Below, piece by piece: positions 7,941 to 17,645 of a stretch of DNA of 64,000 nt (positions are counted from its first letter, which is position 1; the number at the start of each line of letters is the position of its first letter). Origin of the DNA: Trichomonas vaginalis G3 (Eukaryota; Parabasalia; Trichomonadida; Trichomonadidae); the NCBI RefSeq assembly GCF_026262505.1, contig NW_026529215.1, forward strand, positions 159,073 to 223,072, in the 5' to 3' direction. A model generated the notes under the pieces. It ran no database searches. It saw only the letters and a program-made list of their open reading frames with translations, and was not told the origin of the DNA. The position numbers and the translations under genes were made by a program.

Positions 7941-9581
7941 TTAAACATTTCTATTCATCAATATTTCATCATATGAACTTCTATACTGTGGTGGTGTACC
8001 TGTTGGATGATATTTCAAACCTTCATCCGGTGTCCATGTCCAATACGTAGTCCTAGTAAACCAAACCTGAGGAGGATTTGTCACCTTTGAACAGTAAGTG
8101 TCATTTACACCCTGAATGATTGGATAAGCTTTCACTTGTACTGTAACTTGTGAGTTGAAAGTTTCTAATCCATCAAAGAATATACCCGCTCCATCACGTT
8201 GAACTGGAATAGTGCATAAGAATGAAGTTTGGTCTTTCCATGTTCTAGCTAATGGTGTGCCATCATCATCATTCAGTGGTCTAGTTAATGAGTCCTCGTA
8301 TTCTTCTGTGCATTCATTCACTCCATCTAAATCAGAAGCTTGAAGCATACGTGTAAAGAATATGTCACCCACTGTGGTCATCGCTTGATCGGGGAAGTTT
8401 CTGGAATCTATAGTGACCTGAAGACCTCGAAGCATTGGATTTTCTAAAAGCGTTCTTTGCATTGCATTCTTCGGAAATGTTAACACAACATCTGTAACAT
8501 TATGAAGAGCGTATGAGAAATCTGAGCTAATACCTTCAGGAGTGATGCAACCTCCATTTAGTGAACGAACGTCAATATGTTGAGCTGGAATCATGAATGG
8601 ATCTTCCTTACTGAATAAACGTGGTATTGCTTTAACTGATTCTTCAATTAAACCGTATCCTGGTGTAATGCATTTATCCTCTAAAACTTCCATCTTTGTG
8701 CATGAAATAATAACGTCATCAACTGTTGCGTCAGCAGATGTAGTGGCTAAGCTTGTAATTAATTTGGCAGGAAGTCCGATTTGTTGGAATTTGCGATCAT
8801 ATTTATAAACATGATTCATAATCTTTTCATAATTTTCATCAGTTATCTTTTCATAAACGTAATTTTGTAAATCAGCAACTCTTAACGGGTCAACCTGACA
8901 AAATACTAAAGTATCCCTGAAAACATAATATTTAAGAATGATATCACCAAATGATTTAGGATAATCATCGAACGCCTGAAATGCTAACAAATCATTTACC
9001 GGAATAATCATATCAAAAGTGACATCAACTTCTTCATTTGCTTTCTTGAAAACTTCTGAAGGGTCAATATATTTACCACATACTGAGTTATCATATTTTT
9101 GAACATTATTATATAACGAATGAACAAACTTTTTAACTTTCCTTTCTGATTTTGGTTTATATGTTGCAAATGCGAAAGATTCACGGGCGCAATCCATCTG
9201 AAGATAACCGGCATCACCTCTTTCGGTTTCTACTTCTAATTGTTTAAAGCTTTGATTTGATGATTTGTAACCAACGAATAAACGCATGCATTTAAAAGTG
9301 GCATCACATGTGAAAGCTTTATTTGAAACTAGAGTTGCTTTAACTTTGCGTTTAATATATGTGTCACCTAATTGATTCACATCATGAGCTGGATTTGTAA
9401 TTCTTAAATGAGTTTGTTTATCATCAAAATATGGAGCATCAGAGTCATAGCATGAACTTTCAAGTTCTCTATAATATCTTCTACCGTCATTCTTTGCGAA
9501 TATTTCATTTATCTTTTCGAATGAATGAAACACATTTCCATTAATCGGTTTAGTGTTTGGCACCAAATAGTTTGTCGTCAT
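7941..9581 (-). CDS. Probable major capsid protein (double jelly-roll type) of virus-like element
   Basis: A 546-residue open frame, the longest in the element, next to the packaging ATPase. It is beta-rich with few charged clusters, many aromatic-ending strands (TTYWTWTPDEG, YPIIQG, DVVLTFPKNAM) and no enzymatic motifs. Length, composition and position fit the double jelly-roll major capsid protein of Maverick/Polinton elements. The decayed capsid gene at 48,600-50,090 in family B is of comparable size and style. I cannot run a structure prediction, so the fold is inferred. The reading frame looks whole. Confidence 0.7.
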   Translation of the reverse strand: MTTNYLVPNTKPINGNVFHSFEKINEIFAKNDGRRYYRELESSCYDSDAPYFDDKQTHLRITNPAHDVNQLGDTYIKRKVKATLVSNKAFTCDATFKCMRLFVGYKSSNQSFKQLEVETERGDAGYLQMDCARESFAFATYKPKSERKVKKFVHSLYNNVQKYDNSVCGKYIDPSEVFKKANEEVDVTFDMIIPVNDLLAFQAFDDYPKSFGDIILKYYVFRDTLVFCQVDPLRVADLQNYVYEKITDENYEKIMNHVYKYDRKFQQIGLPAKLITSLATTSADATVDDVIISCTKMEVLEDKCITPGYGLIEESVKAIPRLFSKEDPFMIPAQHIDVRSLNGGCITPEGISSDFSYALHNVTDVVLTFPKNAMQRTLLENPMLRGLQVTIDSRNFPDQAMTTVGDIFFTRMLQASDLDGVNECTEEYEDSLTRPLNDDDGTPLARTWKDQTSFLCTIPVQRDGAGIFFDGLETFNSQVTVQVKAYPIIQGVNDTYCSKVTNPPQVWFTRTTYWTWTPDEGLKYHPTGTPPQYRSSYDEILMNRNV

Positions 9582-9650
9582 TTATTAATAAATAAAAAAT
9601 CAAAATTAAAAGATGAAAATGAATTTTTAATTTTAATGAAATAATCAACT

Positions 9651-9866
9651 ATGGCTGCAGGATTCTTTAAGAAACTGTGGGATAAAGTAAAAAGAGGAGC
9701 GCATAAAGTTTGGGAAACAATGAAGAAAGGAGCAAATTGGATATTTAAGAATAAAGAAGCAATTAGTGACGTTGCTGAATCAATAACACCAAAAGCCGCC
9801 CCAATAAGAGAAATATTAAATAAAGGAGAAAAAGTTTATCAAAGACTTCAACCGATACTAAGATAA
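9651..9866 (+). CDS. Small amphipathic virion-type protein, MAAGFFKKLW family copy 1
   Basis: A 71-residue basic product whose first ~30 residues form a Lys/Trp amphipathic helix (MAAGFFKKLW, then VWETMKKGANWIFKNKE). The same 10-residue start is found in the oppositely oriented gene at 9891-10127, so the two are paralogous and convergent. Short amphipathic or membrane-active proteins with such starts are common in Polinton-like viruses and resemble adenovirus pVI/pX-type internal proteins. Role is inference; the paralogy is seen in the sequence. Confidence 0.62.
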   Translation: MAAGFFKKLWDKVKRGAHKVWETMKKGANWIFKNKEAISDVAESITPKAAPIREILNKGEKVYQRLQPILR

Positions 9867-9890
9867 AAATAATATTTATTTATTTTTCCA

Positions 9891-10127
9891 CTATCTACCT
9901 CCTATTTTATTAAGTATTCCTTCAGCAATTCCACCAATTGCGTTACCTGCTTGTGCTCCCATCGCCGGATTACCTGCTTTAGTACCTAATACTCCACCTA
10001 TGATAGTTCCTGCCGTTTTCGCTACTGGTGCCAAAAAGTTTGCAACGGGTTTAATAATATTTTTATGAACCCAACCCGCAGCTTTCTTAATTCCTTCCCA
10101 TAATTTTTTAAAGAATCCTGCAGCCAT
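9891..10127 (-). CDS. Small amphipathic/Gly-Ala-rich virion-type protein, MAAGFFKKLW family copy 2
   Basis: A 78-residue product starting MAAGFFKKLW like its convergent neighbour, then a second half rich in Gly and Ala (TIIGGVLGTKAGNPAMGAQ) that could insert in or lyse a membrane. A basic amphipathic helix followed by a Gly-zipper hydrophobic segment is typical of membrane-penetrating minor capsid proteins. The gap to the partner gene is 24 bp and strongly AT-rich. The function is inferred from composition only. Confidence 0.62.
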   Translation of the reverse strand: MAAGFFKKLWEGIKKAAGWVHKNIIKPVANFLAPVAKTAGTIIGGVLGTKAGNPAMGAQAGNAIGGIAEGILNKIGGR

Positions 10128-10193
10128 AGTTGATTTAATATTAATTAAAAAATATATTTCATCACTTATATTCTAATTTTTATTTAATGATAA

Positions 10194-10562
10194 ATGAAAC
10201 CAATTTTAAAAATAAATGAAACAGAGGAGGAAGAAATAAATGAAAGTAAAGATGTTCAACAAAAAATAAACATTGTTAAACCAATTACTGAAATAAAAAT
10301 TTTTTCATCTGTTGAAGAATTTAATGACTATTATGCTAACAATAAAAAATTATTTGAAGAATTGACAACGTGTAAATTGAATAAAATGTTTAAAGTTGAT
10401 GGATTCAAAATTTCAAAAATAAAAGGAGTGGTTAGTTTGAAATCTATTCCTCAATCAAGAATCACCTCATTAATGAAAATAGATGATTTAACAAAAAGAA
10501 TAGAAGAGATTGAAGAAAGAATGAATCAAATAATTGATTTCATAAATTCAAATAATCATTAA
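10194..10562 (+). CDS. Small acidic/coiled-coil protein of virus-like element (122 aa)
   Basis: Not recognised by family. The N terminus is acidic (NETEEEEINESKD), the middle is a compact domain and the last ~35 residues form a predicted coiled coil (LTKRIEEIEERMNQIIDFI). A decayed coiled-coil gene of similar architecture lies just inside the terminal repeat in family B (50,708-50,957), so the position at the arm end next to the terminal repeat appears conserved. The last gene before the element end. Confidence 0.55.
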   Translation: MKPILKINETEEEEINESKDVQQKINIVKPITEIKIFSSVEEFNDYYANNKKLFEELTTCKLNKMFKVDGFKISKIKGVVSLKSIPQSRITSLMKIDDLTKRIEEIEERMNQIIDFINSNNH

Positions 10563-10878
10563 TTTTTTAAAGTTCAATGTTGATTCTGAGACATGAATTT
10601 TAAAGTTTATTTTTTATTCATGAAAATAATTATTTTCAATTTCTTCTTCTCGTTTATGAGGTCTTTGATTATGACTTTATTGATTCCATTCAGGATTTAA
10701 ACAATGTTTAATTAATCGCGGAATATCTGACATCATCTATATATAGCTTCTTTTATAAAAGATAAAAAATAAATTATTTTAAAATTCATGTCTTACATTT
10801 TTTAATGATTTATAAATAAATATTTATTACTAATTTATTTAATAATGTCGCGCTTTCTTACGAATTAAAAAATAAATT

Positions 10879-11006
10879 ATTCAAAAATGTGAGAATAAAA
10901 ACCTAAAGAATCATACATTTTTTACTTCATATGTTAAAAAAAAAATGATACAAAATCGCTCGATATTGCATGAATTCTTACGTTTACAAAAAAAGTCACA
11001 CAACCC
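10879..11006. repeat. Family A terminal repeat, copy 1
   Basis: About 128 bp that recurs at 59,528-59,653 in the same orientation with few differences. It includes AGAATCATACATTTTTTACT, GATACAAAATCG and an ending GTCACAYAACCC after which the two copies diverge completely. Sharp loss of similarity after CCC marks the likely outer end of the element. Internally it holds a CTTACG / CGTAAG pair separated by ~100 bp. Confidence 0.8.
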
Positions 11007-11618
11007 TCCTATCCTACTACTTTATTATTGTTAAAGTCGTTTGAAAATATGCCATTATATGATGCGTATAAGCTCAAAACTATTTGCAAAATCCCTTTTT
11101 TACAAAAGATACAACTAAATTATAATCTTATTTCGTCATCTCTATAGAATCATTGGAGATTTGCAGCCACATGACCTGTATAAGGGATTGTCGCTATATA
11201 TCTTCTCAATTTTTCTGAACCTCGCTTAATTTACAGTTATCGCTTAAATTGTTGACTTTATTTATTCTGTAGATTAATCGATAGAGTGGATGAACTGTTA
11301 TCTCATGTAGATGTATGATATCAAACTTTTTGTTGAATTATGCATAACACAAAAATCGATATAAATAATCTCTTGGATAACAAATAATTGGCCTGGTGGG
11401 TTTGACAGCGAATATTTTTGCCACAATTCTCTAGAATTTTAGAATTAGTTGAGATGTGTTGAACAATACAAAATATCAAAATGTGCATATCGGTCACATA
11501 ATTTCGAATAATAGACCAAACGCATAAATTCATGAAAAAATTAATATTTAAGAATCCATATTTATTAATATCAGTGATTATAAACATATGGAAATAACAT
11601 GGTAAACATATAAACAAA
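11007..11618. other. Intergenic, no gene seen
   Basis: About 610 bp of AT-rich host DNA outside the family A terminal repeat. Only short chance reading frames. Nothing repeated elsewhere in the window was noticed. Confidence 0.6.
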
Positions 11619-12074
11619 TTAATGATAGTTGAGAAGCTGTGTGAGATCAGATGGATCACAAATCATTTGATTGTTAACATGGGAAATAACGATCTCGTTT
11701 GTGGTCGATGGATGATTTTGGTTGCCAATGATGGACTGGATGTTTAGATCCTTAACAACTCTATTAAGAGCTGGCTTAATTGAGTCCCAATTCTCTGCAT
11801 ACCAGCATAGCAAGGCAGATCTATTTCTCTTAGCAAGACGATCGATATTGATCTGAAGATCTTGGGAGAAGATTCTAGCAAAGTTAAGAAGGAGTGGAAA
11901 TGTTACATGAGAGCCAATAAGCCTATTAAAGTAGGCATAAATATATTCGGTCTTGAGTCCATTTTTCATCTTGCGCTTCTCTATTCTTTCGTTATCTCTC
12001 TGGGACTGTGTAGAGTTGCGCTTATGGGCATCAGGGAAGACAGGGAAAAGGCCAGTAGCTAAGGAGTAGTTCAT
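11619..12074 (-). CDS. Hypothetical host protein, helical and basic (151 aa)
   Basis: Not recognised. The product has a charged N-terminal third (SQSQRDNERIEKRKMKNGLK) followed by a helix-rich core with a distinctive segment RLAKRNRSALLCWYAENWD (about 90-108), reminiscent of a small DNA-binding helical domain. A trichomonad initiator-like CTCATTCC lies eight to nine bases before the ATG, the usual distance, which supports a real expressed host gene. Base composition is more GC-balanced than the flanks. A nuclear or DNA-binding role is a guess only. Confidence 0.6.
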   Translation of the reverse strand: MNYSLATGLFPVFPDAHKRNSTQSQRDNERIEKRKMKNGLKTEYIYAYFNRLIGSHVTFPLLLNFARIFSQDLQINIDRLAKRNRSALLCWYAENWDSIKPALNRVVKDLNIQSIIGNQNHPSTTNEIVISHVNNQMICDPSDLTQLLNYH

Positions 12075-13961
12075 TGGAATGAGCTAAATTCCTTTATAAT
12101 TGAATGACATTCAAATTTTTGTGAAAATTAACAAACTGAAAAAAATAAACAAAATGAATAGAATTTTGGGATTTCGTTAAGTGAATTTTTTGGGATAATA
12201 GATGGTAGGATATGAAATAGATCAAAAAGAGGGAGCGTAATAAGTTTTTAAGTTTCTCAAAATTTTGTGAGAGTTTTGAAAAGAGGATCTGAAATTTGTG
12301 AACGAAAAGTAGTCGTGTCACTTTTTTGAATTACTCACAATTTGATTAAAATTATATCTAGACAATTTAAATAAATTTGATATTTTGAAACTATGGTAAA
12401 TACTAAGCCAATATGCTCGGTGAGATAGAGGATAAATTTGAAAAGGATCATCATACAAAAAATATTTATCAAAATAATTTGTCGAGTTATTATTAACTAT
12501 TTAATTAAATTATAATGATATTAAGCTTCAAAAATTTTATTCAACATTTTGATTTTTCCATATTATATGCATAAGATAGGTCTAATTAATACATAGAAAC
12601 AAAAATGGAGTCATTTCTTTGAGTTATTGTAAAAATTCTTCCTCAAATTTCTCAAAGATTGAAAAGCTTACACGTTTCAAGAGTTATTTCTTTCAATTTA
12701 ACAAGGCGAGTAAAAATTTTATATAAAAAATAAGAAATCTCAAAAAAATTGAATATATCAGTAAAAGCTTTAATTCAATTTTAATTGTGAGATATAATTT
12801 CTTTAGAGAAATTTTACTCACTATTAATAGGTATTCATATAAATATAATAAATTTCAATGAATAAAAAAGACCGTAAAGCTCATTTCGTTTTATCACATC
12901 TCCTTAAACAAGCATTACATCCTTTGTTGATAATAATTATTTGATATCTTTATATTATTCAAATTCAAAAAATTTTGTAAACAAAATTTTGTTAGCTACA
13001 GTGAACGCATGTGTTCAATATTTTAATATCTTCTATATGACTATGGTTTAATGCTTATTTTAAGATTTTCCGAAAAGCAATGCATTGATGAGGATTAAAG
13101 ATGAGATCGATCGTTATGTTTGGAAGCGCAACAATATTTATGTATTGCATAAATAATAAATTATGGTTCAAACTTGCAAACACACGCATAATAGCTGAAC
13201 TTGAGATTCAACCACATATAAAAAATATGTTTAAAAGTGGTTGAGACGTTAGAATAGATAAATATAGACATTTATTTACTGCACAGTCGAAAATTGCGCA
13301 ATTATTCCATAGACAATATGAAAATTGAAAAAATGGAATTTAAACAGTCAAAATTAATTTGATATCATACTTAAAATACTTTTTATTATTCTATTTTGAT
13401 TCGAAAGTAGAATAAAATATCCTTTATCAGCTTGACTTCCCAAATAACAAGAATGGATATCATTTTATTGAAAAATTACTGATTTGAAACATTAAAACGG
13501 CTATAAAAGTATAAGTTAAACTAATCTCATTCCAAGACAAGTATATTGATGATTTTCATATATCGTTTCCAAATTTTTCATTTATACGCCTTTAGCAGTT
13601 TGAAAATGTCTTTACAATATTAATGCACATTCAACAGACATAATTCTATAAAATTCGGCAGATAATAATCAATTTCACTAAGTAATTACCTGAATTTATT
13701 CTCATGAAACGTATTCAACATTGTCCTACAATGAATCTAGTAGTTTAACCTTTGCTATGAATTCTATAAACAATAAGAAATATTTCATGAAAAAAAACAT
13801 TCATCGATTTGATAAGCTTAATAAGCACCAATATATACTTTGTGTCTATTAAAATATAGTTCCATAATACTGATCTCCGGATTCATTCTTGAATTCATGT
13901 TAGATTAGTTTAGAGGAAAATCAGAAAAAGTGACGGATTTATAATATACGTTATTTAGGAG
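12075..13961. other. Long AT-rich intergenic region
   Basis: Nearly 1.9 kb with no frame of coding character. It holds many A and T runs and partial hairpins (for example ACAAAATTTTGT near 12,980). No repeats shared with other parts of the window were noticed. Confidence 0.6.
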
Positions 13962-14537
13962 ATGAGTTATTCAAGAGCAAAGAGTGATCTTAGTAACTCG
14001 TCTGTAAAATTTGGATCTCAACGTGCAACATCTGTGCCAAACGAAAAATACTATACTGTGTTATCAGAACAACCTCAACAACCATTTGGATTTGGTTCTC
14101 AAGCTCCTGCTCGTCCCGAAGCAAGATTTCCCGATGTTCCAGGTCCAGGAAGATATGAGCCTCGACCATCATCATTTCATGTCGAATCAATTCGAGGGCA
14201 CGGTTTAGGATTTACGTCAAAAATCCGCAGAAGGCTCGAATGGCCTTCAAAAGCAATGAAAACCCCTGCTCCTTCTCAATACACACCAGAAAAACACTCA
14301 TCAGAACTCAAAATTACAATTAGTCCAATTCTTCAAAGACGTTGTTTATGCTATCCAGATGAAAAAGAAGCATCTCAAACTCCAGGTCCAAGTGATTATA
14401 CCATCGCTCCCCCACAAAAGCGAAAGGCTCCTTCTTCTGTATTCAAATCAAGATCTGATCGATCCATTTGGGGTATCCCTGAAAAGCCGAAGCCAAGATT
14501 TGATGGAAGAACTCTCATTGTACCTGGTTTCCACTGA
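13962..14537 (+). CDS. SHIPPO/ODF3-like PG-rich repeat protein
   Basis: A 191-residue basic, Pro-rich product with sperm-tail PG-rich (STPGR/SHIPPO) repeats: PDVPGPGRYEP (about 52-62), TPAPSQYTPEK (about 102-112) and TPGPSDYTIAPP (about 139-150). The family consists of microtubule- and axoneme-associated proteins, including microtubule inner proteins, in flagellates. A trichomonad has several flagella, an axostyle and a costa, so a cytoskeletal role is likely. It lies 285 bp before a MYCBP homologue, itself an axonemal protein in other flagellates, on the same strand. No intron is apparent. Confidence 0.82.
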   Translation: MSYSRAKSDLSNSSVKFGSQRATSVPNEKYYTVLSEQPQQPFGFGSQAPARPEARFPDVPGPGRYEPRPSSFHVESIRGHGLGFTSKIRRRLEWPSKAMKTPAPSQYTPEKHSSELKITISPILQRRCLCYPDEKEASQTPGPSDYTIAPPQKRKAPSSVFKSRSDRSIWGIPEKPKPRFDGRTLIVPGFH

Positions 14538-14822
14538 TTTTTTGCGATTAATTTACAAAATTATTTTTTTGTTTCTTTTATCTGTTTTGTTTAAACTTGT
14601 ATATTACTATCATTTCGAAATGGCAACTCTCATTTAATTCCTATAATCTGTGTATCATTTGCAGTAATGGAATTCATTTCAAATTTCCTGGCAATTAATG
14701 GTTTTGAGTTTGTATTTTATATGAAACAAGTTGGTGTATTAATTATACCATAAAAACAAAATTGGCTAGAACTTTACATATTTAGGGTTATTTCACCAGA
14801 TGGAACCACAATTATTCAAGAA

Positions 14823-15068
14823 ATGATGTCGAAAAGGGAGCAATTCAGAAAATATTTAGAAGCAGGTAACGTTATTGAAACCCTCAATAAAGCAATGTTT
14901 AGTATCCATAGCGAAGATCCACGACCAGCTGATCCATTGGCTTTCATTAGAGAAGTTATCGGAGCACCACCAGCTGAAAATGTAGATGCACTTATACGTA
15001 AAAACCAGGACCTTCACGCAAGGGTAATCATGCTACGAAATCAATTAGATATGCTTAATTCAAAATAA
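14823..15068 (+). CDS. MYCBP: MYCBP (AMY-1)-like protein
   Basis: An 81-residue product with the full MYCBP pattern: SKREQFRKYLEAGNVIETL at the start, a loop with Pro (DPRPADPLAFIRE), the GAPPAEN segment and a C-terminal coiled helix (NQDLHARVIMLRNQLDML). Human MYCBP is ~103 residues; this one is slightly shorter at the C terminus. In mammals it binds MYC and AKAPs; in Chlamydomonas the homologue FAP174 is an axonemal AKAP-binding protein of the central apparatus, the more likely role here. The stop is followed by A (TAAA), the trichomonad polyadenylation context. The frame remains open for ~20 codons upstream without an ATG. Confidence 0.88.
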   Translation: MMSKREQFRKYLEAGNVIETLNKAMFSIHSEDPRPADPLAFIREVIGAPPAENVDALIRKNQDLHARVIMLRNQLDMLNSK

Positions 15069-15379
15069 AATGTATCGTGTTGTAACTACCCCCTCCAGAA
15101 TGCGTAAAATGTAACTAAACTATATACTAAATTGTAAAATACTAATCAATCTACTAACTCATCTTTTTTTTTCCTAAAAAATATATTTGGAAAATTTATA
15201 AAATGTACTAATCATAATAGATAATAAATATTTGAAAGAAAAAATCACTATGGGATCGAGAAAATGATCAATTGGCTTCATAATTGCTCTAAAAATAGCG
15301 AAATTTTCCAAAATTAGTAAAATTTTTCCTAAATTAAAGCAAAAATATAACAAAAATTAGAAATCAATAAACTTTTATT
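15069..15379. other. Convergent intergenic region
   Basis: 311 bp between the 3' ends of MYCBP and the ER chaperone gene. AT-rich with A and T runs; nothing specific seen. Confidence 0.5.
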
Positions 15380-17401
15380 TTACAATTCTTGTGCATTTGA
15401 TGCTCTTTTTCCTGCGAAAAGATCTGTTTCTTTCTTCATGACACTTTCTGCTTTTCTTCTTAAATCCTTTGCAAGGATTACAGGTGTCGAATATCTATCT
15501 ACTTCCAAAGCCATCTTCATGTAATCCTTTGCATTTTGAATGAAATCTTTAACAGAATTAACTGTTGTATCATCAGAAGTAGCATCCGGAATTCTCTTTT
15601 CTATATGGTCTATTGCCTGTTGGAGTGATTCCGCAGCAAATGGTCTTTCCTTTCTTTCATCACTTCTTATTAAAAATTCATTTAATCTTAATTGGCTGGA
15701 ACTTAACAATTTTCTGAGTCTTTTTGTCTTCATTGTTGTCATATTTACACGGCATTCATTGATATATGACAATGCTGATGATTGTTCTTCAGGTTTAACA
15801 ACGTAAGCGGCATCTGAATCATACAATAATCTCTCTTCAACATCGGCCAAAAACATTTCCAATTCGGATCTTGCTGTTAATGGTTTGTTCGCTTTAATTA
15901 TTGCAACTTCTTTCTTCATTGTCTCGAAAATGCCGCCACTCGGTGCTCTCTTTTCATCAGGACAACGCTCGGAGACATCGAAATTCATCTTTCTACGTTG
16001 TCCTGTAACACTTGTAACAATGTATTCACCATAACCTCGTGTTGGCAACAAAGTAATGTTTAATAAAAATTTTCCATCTTTATCGGCTCTTCCTTCAAAT
16101 TTATCGAATCCATCGACCGAAACAAGTGTAAATGAACCATGTGCAAGTTTAGAAGTTTCAACGTCAACTGTTGTTTCAAGGGATTTCGGAAGATCTGCAT
16201 TAAGATAGAATTCAAACTTGGATTTTTCAAGGACATTAAAGAATTTGCGAATATATGGTTGTCCGCCTGATAATAATTGAACTGTTTTGCCACTTTTGTT
16301 AACATAATAATTAAAAATTGCATCTCTATCAATGAAAAGCTTCATATTGCCTGCAATTCTTGCCTTTATAGCTGAATAATAGGCTGTACCAAGAGCAATG
16401 GAGTCTTGGCTTGCAAAATCTGTTCTGAGTGAATTTCCGAAAATTTCTTTGGAAAGCTCATTAATTGCGAAATATCTGGATGCTCCACCACATATTTCAA
16501 CTGTTTGTGCTTCGAAATCTTTCAGAATCTCTCTTAATTTTGTGATTATTGGCTTTGTAATTTCACGAGCTTCATCTCTTGTGACATTAATGGTTGTATT
16601 CAACTCGTTGATAAATACTTCTGCATATTTGTCGGTTGTGAGCATTTCTTTTGCTTTCTTTCCGATTTTAATTAAAATTTCTTCATCAATGTGAGTAGAA
16701 AGCTTTGACTTGATATAACTTGCGAATAATTGGTCTATTTTTTCGCCGCTGATCTTATCTGTGTAATGATATTTTAATAATGTGATATTTACGCGATTTG
16801 GTATTGGAATGAACTTCCAAAGTGTAACCTCTATTTGAGAAACACCTATTTCGATAAATAATACTGTTTCTTGTTTTCTTGCTGTTCTGTTAACTCTTTC
16901 AGCGATATAAAGTGAAGCAAGCGCTGTACTTTGATCTATGATTTCAACATCTGTAAAACCTGATATCTGAGCAAGTTCGTGCAACGATGATCTGTAATGT
17001 GGTGTACTAGCAGAAGGAACAGCAAAAATTATTTGATCTTTCTGAGAAACTGTAGGAACAACACTCCTTAAAAGAAGTGCAGAAGCGACTGAAGGATGTA
17101 ATTCTGTTAATTTGTATCTATCTTGGTTTACGATGTAATTGAATGGATTTTTTTGTACTGACGATTTATTTCTTGATTCAGAAATGATAGTTTCGAAACC
17201 GTATGTGATTTTTTCCTTTGTTTCATTGCCTCTTGTTTCGTTTAATATGCCAATAACATTAGGAGTAGATCTAGTTCCGCGAGAAGAAGGCTGAATGAAT
17301 ACTCCATTCTCATTGGAAGCTACACCAACTCTGATTCCATCATTTCCAATATCTAATGCATATATACTTGAAAATGATTTGATAAGTAAAAATGAAAACA
17401 T
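15380..17401 (-). CDS. ER Hsp110/Grp170-like (HSP70 superfamily) chaperone
   Basis: A 673-residue HSP70-superfamily protein. Residues 1-15 (MFSFLLIKSFSSIYA) form a signal peptide; ALDIGNDGIRVGVAS (15-29) is the phosphate-1 loop; ADLA-like nucleotide contacts continue through VEICGGASRYFAINEL (about 300-315) and ALGTAYYSA (about 336). A beta-sandwich and charged helical lid follow. Divergent phosphate loop and ER targeting favour the Grp170/Lhs1 (HYOU1) group, nucleotide-exchange partners of BiP, though it is shorter than the ~900-1000 residues usual. The C terminus AQEL may be a weak KDEL-type retrieval signal. A TCATTTTATC initiator-like sequence lies ~12 bp before ATG; the stop is in TAAA context. 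Confidence 0.82.
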   Translation of the reverse strand: MFSFLLIKSFSSIYALDIGNDGIRVGVASNENGVFIQPSSRGTRSTPNVIGILNETRGNETKEKITYGFETIISESRNKSSVQKNPFNYIVNQDRYKLTELHPSVASALLLRSVVPTVSQKDQIIFAVPSASTPHYRSSLHELAQISGFTDVEIIDQSTALASLYIAERVNRTARKQETVLFIEIGVSQIEVTLWKFIPIPNRVNITLLKYHYTDKISGEKIDQLFASYIKSKLSTHIDEEILIKIGKKAKEMLTTDKYAEVFINELNTTINVTRDEAREITKPIITKLREILKDFEAQTVEICGGASRYFAINELSKEIFGNSLRTDFASQDSIALGTAYYSAIKARIAGNMKLFIDRDAIFNYYVNKSGKTVQLLSGGQPYIRKFFNVLEKSKFEFYLNADLPKSLETTVDVETSKLAHGSFTLVSVDGFDKFEGRADKDGKFLLNITLLPTRGYGEYIVTSVTGQRRKMNFDVSERCPDEKRAPSGGIFETMKKEVAIIKANKPLTARSELEMFLADVEERLLYDSDAAYVVKPEEQSSALSYINECRVNMTTMKTKRLRKLLSSSQLRLNEFLIRSDERKERPFAAESLQQAIDHIEKRIPDATSDDTTVNSVKDFIQNAKDYMKMALEVDRYSTPVILAKDLRRKAESVMKKETDLFAGKRASNAQEL

Positions 17402-17402
17402 A

Positions 17403-17415
17403 TGATAAAATGAAG
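17403..17415 (-). promoter_or_regulatory. Trichomonad initiator (Inr)-like element
   Basis: On the minus strand the sequence CTTCATTTTATCAT precedes the chaperone ATG. TCA-T-T fits the trichomonad Inr consensus TCA(+1)-Y-W, and the few-base spacing to the start codon is typical of the short 5' UTRs in these organisms. Only a short motif, so it could be chance. Confidence 0.4.
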
Positions 17416-17645
17416 TTTCAACAAGCCATGCAATATTATCATCCTAAATACTTGGACATGTCTGGATTATTCATTCTATTTTTGGTAATTTATTGAAAAA
17501 ATAAGAATATTTACATACAATTCATTTTATTATTACAAATAATGCAATGCATGAAATAAGCTCTCTAATATAACTGTTATTTAATGAATTTAACAACATT
17601 TATATTTGGTTGAATTAAATCATTAAATTTTAACAAATATTATAT

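Larger units (their letters stand above)
1..11006. mobile_element. Polinton/Maverick-like element, family A, arm 1 (partial)
   Basis: A fossil virus-like element running off the left edge. Parts in order: repeat-bracketed primase-polymerase and SF3 helicase (204-2446), fibre-like genes (3082-4182), four unknown probable structural genes (4207-7048), packaging ATPase (7140-7916), major capsid candidate (7941-9581), two small amphipathic proteins (9651-10127), a small coiled-coil protein (10194-10562) and a terminal repeat (10879-11006). Capsid plus A32-like ATPase is the Polinton/PLV/virophage hallmark. Most reading frames are long and open, so it is fairly young, but it is broken in a few places (roughly three or four). 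It may be two nested units, because the primase-helicase pair has its own flanking inverted repeats. Confidence 0.8.

Noticed and set aside
11321-11659. 112-codon minus-strand frame
   Set aside because: Cys/Ile/Phe-rich with no family features, overlapping the end of a better supported gene.
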